Below, piece by piece: positions 25,595-29,858 of a stretch of 29,858 nt of DNA. The first letter of the stretch is position 1. Every line of letters begins with the position of its first letter. The notes beneath the pieces were generated by a model. The model ran no database searches, was not told the DNA's origin, and saw only the letters and a program-made list of their open reading frames with translations. Source of the DNA: Thermodesulfobacteriota bacterium (GTDB lineage: Bacteria; Desulfobacterota; DSM-4660; Desulfatiglandales; Desulfatiglandaceae); the NCBI GenBank assembly GCA_028278625.1, contig JANQDY010000162.1, positions 1 to 29,858 of the forward strand. The letters run 5' to 3'. A program made the translations under genes and the position numbers.

Positions 25595-26092
25595 CTATCT
25601 GGGTTTAACGGTTCTGAAGCACTCCCAGTTTTCAATGTAGTCGGTCATATTGTCCCAGACGATGGCTTGAATGCATGTGGCCCTTCCGAATGAATTGTTG
25701 TTTTGATCAAACTCCTTGCCAATACATCTCCCACTCATTGTGAACGTCGATCCGTTGTAGGTCCCCGACCCCGAGATTCCGATGGTCGGGTATGTTTCGT
25801 CTACGATAGATCCGGTCCCAGTGTATGAGGCACCGCCGACCCAATCCCCTTCTAACTGATATAGCATCCAGAACAGGCTTGTGGTCGTTCCATCCCGTGC
25901 GATGTTCATATACTGTATGATTTCTTGCCGAACAAAATCAGTATTGGGATCGTCCGGATTCACTGCATTGCAGCTCCAATTTCCGTAGAATGCATTGCTG
26001 ATTTGATCGGCATTCGCCGATACGCCGGTAAAGAGAACCACGGCGCCCATTATAAGGAAAACCGACAAACTGATGCTGAATATCTTTTTCAT
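25595..26092 (-). CDS. Exported protein of unknown function with four conserved-looking cysteines
   Basis: I do not recognise this protein. It is 165 aa with a clear signal peptide (KKIFSISLSVFLIMGAVVLF, cleavage near SANA at about 28). The mature part is rich in Gly, Ser, Thr and Asn with alternating hydrophobics (YTGTGSIVDETYPTIGISGSGTYNGSTFTMSG), suggesting a small beta-barrel or sandwich. Four cysteines (NWSC, SGRC, RATC, NWEC) could form two disulfides after export. The FYGNWSCN start of the mature domain loosely resembles the LPGNWKM start of the C-terminal region of the neighbouring caspase protein, so a shared fold is possible but unproven. The ATG at 26092 has AAAGGAG 7 nt upstream. 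Confidence 0.8.
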   Translation of the reverse strand: MKKIFSISLSVFLIMGAVVLFTGVSANADQISNAFYGNWSCNAVNPDDPNTDFVRQEIIQYMNIARDGTTTSLFWMLYQLEGDWVGGASYTGTGSIVDETYPTIGISGSGTYNGSTFTMSGRCIGKEFDQNNNSFGRATCIQAIVWDNMTDYIENWECFRTVKPR

Positions 26093-26445
26093 CCTCTTGC
26101 TCCTTTCGTGATAAACATCGTGGAAGTGAGTTATGGCGTTAGGTGATCAAATTGACTTTGAGATTGCCGTGCCGACTGATTCGGCTCGAAGGTCTGAATT
26201 TGTGAAGATGTTTGTTGCCGCAAATGCGTCGTGAGGTCTATGTAGTTAGAAATCCGACAAAATGAACGGAAAAATCTATTCCTTCCAATACTATCGATTC
26301 TACAACACGTGGTTAGACCCTGGTTTTGAAGCTGAGCGTTGAATATCGGATTAGATAGCCAGCGAAAGGTGTGTTTCTGTATAAAAACAACAAAAAGAAG
26401 ATTTTGTCAAGATATTCAAGACAAGAATGATAGATGTTGAACGAA
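26093..26445. other. Intergenic region between the four-cysteine and glycine-zipper genes
   Basis: This 353-bp AT-rich gap has no strong gene. On the minus strand a perfect TTGACA (complement of 26405-26410) is followed 21 nt later by TATACA (complement of 26378-26383). The hexamers are good but the spacing is too long for a standard sigma-70 promoter; if used it would give a leader of about 280 nt to the gene at 26092. A 33-codon open frame on the plus strand (26133-26234, starting MALGDQIDFEIAVP) has a GGAAG upstream but no support as a real gene. I see no repeats or insertion-sequence ends. Confidence 0.3.
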
Positions 26446-26937
26446 TTACTTCACGGTGTAGCCCCTTCCCTCAAGGCAGGCGCCGAATGCACGGTTGTAT
26501 TCACTCCGTTGTTGCTCATAGGAAGCCGCCTGGTTTTGGGCCTGTTGTTCCGCGGCCTCCTGCTGTTTTTTGCTCTCCCGGCGCCGCTTCATGCCGCCAA
26601 GGAGTCCACCGGTGGTAGCGCCGATGGCAGCCCCCTTGCCCGCGTCCCCTGCAATGGCGCCACCCACGGCACCAACCGCGGCCCCTTTTGCCGCGCCGCG
26701 CAACAGGCCTCCCCGCTCCGGCTCCTTCTGGGGTGCCGGCACGGCGGATTGGGGCGCCGTTGCGGGATCAAAACCGGTTTGTTCCTTGGCCCACCCGTAG
26801 CACTCATACTTGTCCTTATCCATCTGCTCCTTGCTCTGTCCCTTGTTGGGGTAGATGAACAAGTCCTGGGAGAGAACCGGATCCGCAATAAGCAGGGTAA
26901 CAAGGAACAACATCCCGAGGTTAATGATCTGTTTCAT
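26446..26937 (-). CDS. Exported glycine-zipper protein
   Basis: This 163-aa protein starts at the ATG at 26937, 8 nt after a strong GAGGAGGG box. The signal peptide is at about residues 1-24 (KQIINLGMLFLVTLLIADPVLSQ). The mature N-terminus has YECYGWAKEQTGFDP, a segment seen in small YMGG/glycine-zipper envelope proteins. The middle (about 83-120) is a glycine zipper: GGLLRGAAKGAAVGAVGGA then GDAGKGAAIGATTGGLLGG. It is followed by a charged Gln-rich helix (KKQQEAAEQQAQNQAASYEQ) and a C-terminal RAFGACLEGRGYTVK. Glycine-zipper proteins sit in or span the outer membrane or bind the envelope; the specific role is unknown. It lies 173 nt downstream of the YflT-like gene. Confidence 0.87.
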   Translation of the reverse strand: MKQIINLGMLFLVTLLIADPVLSQDLFIYPNKGQSKEQMDKDKYECYGWAKEQTGFDPATAPQSAVPAPQKEPERGGLLRGAAKGAAVGAVGGAIAGDAGKGAAIGATTGGLLGGMKRRRESKKQQEAAEQQAQNQAASYEQQRSEYNRAFGACLEGRGYTVK

Positions 26938-27038
26938 GGGTCTTTCCCTCCTCAGGTTAAAGTTTGTCATCGCGGAGGCTTGATCATTCGGGAAAAAGCT
27001 CCTCGGTTAGGCAGGGCCGCCAATTCCATCCCGCTATT

Positions 27039-27102
27039 GAACAGGGACTACGGAATGCGGGAAGACCTTTGCATCCCTCAAACATCCGCATATTCCCTGT
27101 TC
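27039..27102. repeat. Nested inverted repeats in the spacer between two envelope-protein genes
   Basis: An outer perfect 9-bp inverted repeat, GAACAGGGA (27039-27047) and TCCCTGTTC (27094-27102), encloses an inner perfect 6-bp repeat, ATGCGG (27055-27060) and CCGCAT (27086-27091). The arms are in register, so one long interrupted stem can form with a loop of about 25 nt. On the minus strand it begins 8 nt past the stop of the YflT-like gene. No U-run follows. It may be a 3'-end stabiliser, a factor-dependent terminator or a copy of a dispersed palindromic element. Confidence 0.5.
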
Positions 27103-27110
27103 GCAATCCA

Positions 27111-27653
27111 TCACTCTTTGTCTTTTTCTTTCTGCTCACTTGCCAGGTGCGTGGCGGCCTCCACGGGGTTGGTGGCCTGGAGCCGCTCTTTGGCATCCTG
27201 TACCTCTTCTTCGGTACCGTGAAAAATCACGAGGAATTTGTCGGCTTTCACCGCCGTCTCGTATTTCAGCACACTGTTCTTGGGAATACCGATGCTGTAG
27301 AGACCGGCGCCCAGAGCACTTAAGCCGCCAACGATGATGGCGTTTTCAAGAGCCGCTAAAATCATGCCGCCCACGGGCCCAAGGGCCACCACGTGCCCCA
27401 CGCCCGGCACGAAGAAAAGGGCGGATCCGAACAGCAATCCCATGATGCCGCCCCAGAAGGCGCCCAGCTTCCCCCAGAACTTCATTCGGTCCCCGGCATT
27501 ATAATATCCCACCACATTCTCTTCAGCATGATAGTCCTTTCCCAAAATGGAGAGCTTCTTCATGTTAACGCCGGCCTTTTCCAGTTCCTTGATGGCGGCC
27601 TCCGCCTCGGTGTGTGTGTTGTAAACCGCAACTGCTGCACTTTCCTTTCTCAT
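27111..27653 (-). CDS. Membrane-associated protein with YflT/general-stress-17M-like N-terminal domain
   Basis: The product is 180 aa from the ATG at 27653, which has GGAGG 6 nt upstream; the ATG at 27659 abuts that box. Residues 1-55 (SAAVAVYNTHTEAEAAIKELEKAGVNMKKLSILGKD) fit the small alpha/beta domain found in heat-induced stress protein YflT and related DUF1269-like proteins. The middle (about 58-125) is a Gly-rich hydrophobic stretch (FWGKLGAFWGGIMGLLFGSALFFVPGVG, then LGPVGGMILAALENA) that probably inserts in the membrane. The C-terminus has ADKFLVIFHGTEEEVQDAKERL, a second ferredoxin-like strand-helix unit, and a charged tail. The molecular function is unknown. It follows the acyl-CoA dehydrogenase by 36 nt. 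Confidence 0.82.
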   Translation of the reverse strand: MRKESAAVAVYNTHTEAEAAIKELEKAGVNMKKLSILGKDYHAEENVVGYYNAGDRMKFWGKLGAFWGGIMGLLFGSALFFVPGVGHVVALGPVGGMILAALENAIIVGGLSALGAGLYSIGIPKNSVLKYETAVKADKFLVIFHGTEEEVQDAKERLQATNPVEAATHLASEQKEKDKE

Positions 27654-27689
27654 CTGCATCCTCCCTGTTCGATTTTTACCAGCACTAGC

Positions 27690-28832
27690 TTACTTTCCAA
27701 TCACATGTTTTGCAATAACGGTCCTCTGGATCTCAGAGGTTCCCTCATAAAGGGTGAATACCCGTGCATCCCGGTAGTATCGCTCCACCGGATATTCCTG
27801 AATATAACCATACCCCCCGTGTATCTGAAGGGCCTGGTAGGCCACCCTGTTGGCCATTTCAGAGGCAAATACCTTGGCCATGGAGGCGGCTGCCGTATAG
27901 TTCTCCCCCCGGTCCCGCATGGCCGCTGCATTGAAGGTGAGAAGTCGGGCCGCTTCGATCTGGGTGGCCATGTCGGCGATCATCCATCTGAGTCCCTGAA
28001 ACTGGCTGATGGCCTTGCCGAACTGAACCCGCTCCTTGGCGTAGCTCACCGCCGCATCGAGACAGGCCTGTGCCACCCCCAGCGACTGGGATGAAATCCC
28101 GATGCGGCCCCCGTCCAGAGACGTCATGGCAATCATAAACCCATCCCCTTCCTGCCCAAGAAGGTTCCTTTCGGGAACACGGCAGTCTTCAAAAATCAAT
28201 TCCACCGTGTCGGACGCGCGAAGCCCCATTTTTTTTTCTTCCTTGCCCACGGAAAACCCTTTGGTTCCCTTCTCGATGACAAAGGCGCTGATGCCGCGAT
28301 GCTTCTTGCCCGGGTCCGTGTAAGCGGTGGCCACGGTCACGTGGGAATTCTTGCCGCTGGTAATGAACATCTTGTTGCCGTTGATGACGTAGCTGTCCCC
28401 ATCCCGAACCGCCTTTGTCTTCTGACTCACGGGATCGGAGCCTGCACCCGGCTCCGTGAGGGCAAATGACCCGATCATTTCCCCCGTGGCCAGTTTTCTA
28501 AGATAATGATCCTTCAGATAGTCGGAGCCAAACACATTAATGGGGCCGCATGCAACGGAATTGTGCACTGACATGATCACCGCCGTGGACGCACAGGCGT
28601 AAGCGATTTCCTGCAACGCCAGGCAATAACTCACCGTGTCCACGCCGGCACCATCGTACGCCACCGGCGCATTCATGCCAAGAAGGCCCAGCTCTCCCAT
28701 TTTTTTGAGGTTTTCGGCGGGAAATTCGCCGGTCAAGTCCCTTTGGGCCGCGGTGGGCAAAACAGTGTCTCTGGCAAACTCCCTCACCATGGCACGGATC
28801 ATGCGCTGTTCTTCGCTCAGTTGGTAGGCCAT
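27690..28832 (-). CDS. Acyl-CoA dehydrogenase (short-chain/butyryl-CoA type)
   Basis: This 380-aa FAD enzyme oxidises an acyl-CoA to the trans-2-enoyl-CoA and passes electrons to electron-transfer flavoprotein. The length and motifs are those of the soluble acyl-CoA dehydrogenase family: IGSFALTEPGAGSDP and KMFITSGKNSH (flavin and substrate contacts), ERVQFGKAISQFQGLRWMIADM, QALQIHGGYGYIQEYPVERYYRDARV, and the catalytic-base region TLYEGTSEIQR, with Glu at the butyryl-CoA dehydrogenase position rather than the isovaleryl position. The ATG follows a G-rich box. It is 12 nt downstream of the XRE-cupin gene, in a cluster with meaB, pointing to short-chain, branched or propionate-linked acyl-CoA metabolism. 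The precise chain length is not readable. Confidence 0.95.
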   Translation of the reverse strand: MAYQLSEEQRMIRAMVREFARDTVLPTAAQRDLTGEFPAENLKKMGELGLLGMNAPVAYDGAGVDTVSYCLALQEIAYACASTAVIMSVHNSVACGPINVFGSDYLKDHYLRKLATGEMIGSFALTEPGAGSDPVSQKTKAVRDGDSYVINGNKMFITSGKNSHVTVATAYTDPGKKHRGISAFVIEKGTKGFSVGKEEKKMGLRASDTVELIFEDCRVPERNLLGQEGDGFMIAMTSLDGGRIGISSQSLGVAQACLDAAVSYAKERVQFGKAISQFQGLRWMIADMATQIEAARLLTFNAAAMRDRGENYTAAASMAKVFASEMANRVAYQALQIHGGYGYIQEYPVERYYRDARVFTLYEGTSEIQRTVIAKHVIGK

Positions 28833-28844
28833 ATCTCCCCCCGA

Positions 28845-29393
28845 TCACGGTGTATAGAGCACCACCAGAAGTTCCGCCTTCTCCGAGCTGATGTTTTTCA
28901 GTTTGTGAACAATAGAGGAGTTGAAATGGAGGCTGTCCCCCGGTCCCAGTATATTCTTGTTTTCACCCACCATGACTTCGATTTTGCCTTTCAGGACATA
29001 CTGGAATTCCTCGCCCTGATGCTGGTATCCCACGGGCTTGTGTTCGCTTTTGGGGTCGATGAAAACCTTGAATGCCTTCAGATGCTTATGTCTGGCTTCA
29101 GGGGTAAGGGTCTCATAACTGTAGTCTTCGGTGCGTTTCTGATATCCTTCGGCGGATTTTTCGCCGGCCCGCTTCTTCTCTTCTCTCAAGAGAATGCTGG
29201 AATCCACTTCCAGGGCCCTTGAGAGTTGAAGGATCACTGACACCGGCGGCATCACCTCCCCTTTTTCCACCCTGGAAATAAACCGGGGGTTTAGCCCCGT
29301 TTCATTGGCCATGTGTTTGAGCGTCAGTTGCTTCTCTTTCCGCAACTTCATGAGCCGTTTTCCGATCGGTTGACTTTTCTTGGTACCGGGCAT
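28845..29393 (-). CDS. XRE-family regulator with C-terminal cupin domain
   Basis: This 182-aa one-component regulator has an N-terminal lambda-Cro/C1-type helix-turn-helix (about residues 10-65: GKRLMKLRKEKQLTLKHMANETGLNPRFISRVEKG, then PPVSVILQLSRALEVD). A linker leads to a cupin barrel at about 105-182 (PVGYQHQGEEFQYVLKG, then GDSLHFNSSIVHKLKN) with the usual metal-ligand histidines and glutamate. XRE-cupin proteins commonly sense a metabolite and control adjacent catabolic genes. The ATG at 29393 has AAGGAGG 5 nt upstream. It sits between a small membrane protein and the acyl-CoA dehydrogenase with 17- and 12-nt gaps, so it probably regulates this acyl-CoA cluster, including itself. Confidence 0.94.
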   Translation of the reverse strand: MPGTKKSQPIGKRLMKLRKEKQLTLKHMANETGLNPRFISRVEKGEVMPPVSVILQLSRALEVDSSILLREEKKRAGEKSAEGYQKRTEDYSYETLTPEARHKHLKAFKVFIDPKSEHKPVGYQHQGEEFQYVLKGKIEVMVGENKNILGPGDSLHFNSSIVHKLKNISSEKAELLVVLYTP

Positions 29394-29410
29394 GCATTCC
29401 TCCTTCGATT

Positions 29411-29647
29411 TTATTGGTCTTCACTCCCTTTTGAAAGCTTGTATGCTTTCACCATTCGAAGAACAAACCCCAAAACCAATGTGGCGCTGATGAGAATCAT
29501 AAGGCTGGCCCCAAAGAAAGCCATGATGAAAGAATAGGGATCCTTTTGATGGTAAGCGGAAACCAGCAGGAGAATACCAAAAGCGATGAAAAAACAACCG
29601 ACCAGGATCAGGAGGGCCTGGCGCACCCACCAGAAAGCACCGAACAT
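29411..29647 (-). CDS. Small membrane protein, two transmembrane segments
   Basis: This 78-aa protein of unknown function has two clear hydrophobic helices: about residues 9-30 (ALLILVGCFFIAFGILLLVSA) and 39-62 (FIMAFFGASLMILISATLVLGF), with a basic, hydrophilic tail (RMVKAYKLSKGSEDQ). The short loop YHQKDPYS probably faces one side of the membrane. The ATG at 29647 has an AGGGTGAG box. It starts 12 nt after the meaB stop and ends 17 nt before the XRE-cupin start, so it is part of the same operon. The reading frame is well supported by spacing and composition, but I do not recognise a family. Confidence 0.75.
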   Translation of the reverse strand: MFGAFWWVRQALLILVGCFFIAFGILLLVSAYHQKDPYSFIMAFFGASLMILISATLVLGFVLRMVKAYKLSKGSEDQ

Positions 29648-29659
29648 GAAACGCTCACC

Positions 29660-29858
29660 CTAAGCGGGGGACCCTTTTTCGGGAAGCCCATCAATTGCCG
29701 GCAGCACCAGACCTTCACAGGCTGAATAGGGGTCCAAAGTCCCTTTCACAATGGCGTCAACAGCGCGATCGAACTCACCGGTCTCCGTCAGATTGTCAAG
29801 CACCTCCTCAAACAAGCGGGCCTTAATCATCTCCACCATCTCCTGCCGCACCCTTTCG
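29660..29858 (-). CDS. meaB: Methylmalonyl-CoA mutase-associated GTPase MeaB (ArgK-type), C-terminal fragment
   Basis: Only the last 65 residues are in the window; the N-terminus and GTPase domain are off the right edge. The visible part reads ERVRQEMVEMIKARLFEEVL, then VDAIVKGTLDPYSACEGLVL. This is the C-terminal helical arm of MeaB/ArgK-type GTPases, in which a helix ending near the L-x-D-P-Y-x-A motif mediates dimerisation. These G proteins load and protect adenosylcobalamin on methylmalonyl-CoA mutase. The cut makes the call less than certain. The neighbouring XRE-cupin and acyl-CoA dehydrogenase genes support a role in propionyl/methylmalonyl-CoA metabolism. The mutase subunits would be expected further right, upstream in the operon. 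Confidence 0.75.
   Translation of the reverse strand, partial: ERVRQEMVEMIKARLFEEVLDNLTETGEFDRAVDAIVKGTLDPYSACEGLVLPAIDGLPEKGSPA

Noticed and set aside
25374..25640. Plus-strand 88-codon frame in the gap upstream of the caspase gene
   Set aside because: It runs antisense into the end of the four-cysteine gene, spans the palindromes and has no ribosome-binding site or recognisable domain.
1..29858. CRISPR arrays, tRNA genes, rRNA genes, prophage or insertion sequences
   Set aside because: I looked for regularly spaced repeats, cloverleaf-type sequences, transposase motifs and phage structural genes and found none that hold up.

Overview
The window is an ordinary chromosomal-looking stretch from a Gram-negative, motile or surface-sensing anaerobe. 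It most likely comes from the former Deltaproteobacteria (Desulfobacterota, sulfate-reducer or syntroph type). That placement is inference from gene content: several chemoreceptors, a TRAP carboxylate transporter, a MeaB/acyl-CoA dehydrogenase cluster and XRE-cupin regulators. There is no rRNA, tRNA, CRISPR array, transposase or phage gene that I can see.

Region 1 (1-12567, all minus strand) is one chemosensory operon. Read in its own direction the order is MCP (helical sensor + PAS), MCP (Cache-like sensor), CheW, CheR with C-terminal TPRs, CheW, MCP (Cache-like sensor), hybrid CheA with a C-terminal receiver, and CheB (cut by the left edge). Apart from the extra receptors this is the WspA-B-C-D-E-F order of the alternative-cellular-function (Wsp-type) systems. 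The output regulator would be expected just beyond the left edge. No CheY, CheZ, CheD or CheC is visible.

Region 2 (12999-13922, plus) is a solitary Ap4A phosphorylase / ATP adenylyltransferase-like HIT-superfamily gene, divergent from the chemosensory operon.

Region 3 (14219-19568, plus) is a self-contained uptake and catabolism cassette: a TetR regulator, an N-acyl-D-amino-acid deacylase, then the three parts of a TRAP transporter (DctP, DctQ, DctM). A strong dyad lies between dctP and dctQ. The simplest reading is import of an N-acyl-D-amino acid or similar carboxylate, followed by cytoplasmic deacylation, under TetR control.

Region 4 (19593-26937, minus) is an accessory run. It holds a small unknown protein with an SCxGH motif, an AraC regulator with a GyrI-like sensor domain, a TGS1-like methyltransferase, an SGNH hydrolase, a class D beta-lactamase, and a secreted caspase-family protein with PEGA and beta-barrel-like C-terminal regions. 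The caspase and beta-lactamase genes are 3 nt apart. Two small exported proteins of unknown function follow (one four-cysteine, one glycine-zipper).

Region 5 (27111-29858, minus) holds a YflT-like membrane protein and a tight cluster reading meaB (cut by the right edge), a small membrane protein, an XRE-cupin regulator and an acyl-CoA dehydrogenase. This fits short-chain or branched acyl-CoA / propionate metabolism.

I did not find one clearly unprecedented system. The most useful leads are the three-receptor Wsp-like operon, the caspase/beta-lactamase pair with a 16-bp palindrome upstream, and the TetR/D-aminoacylase/TRAP cassette.
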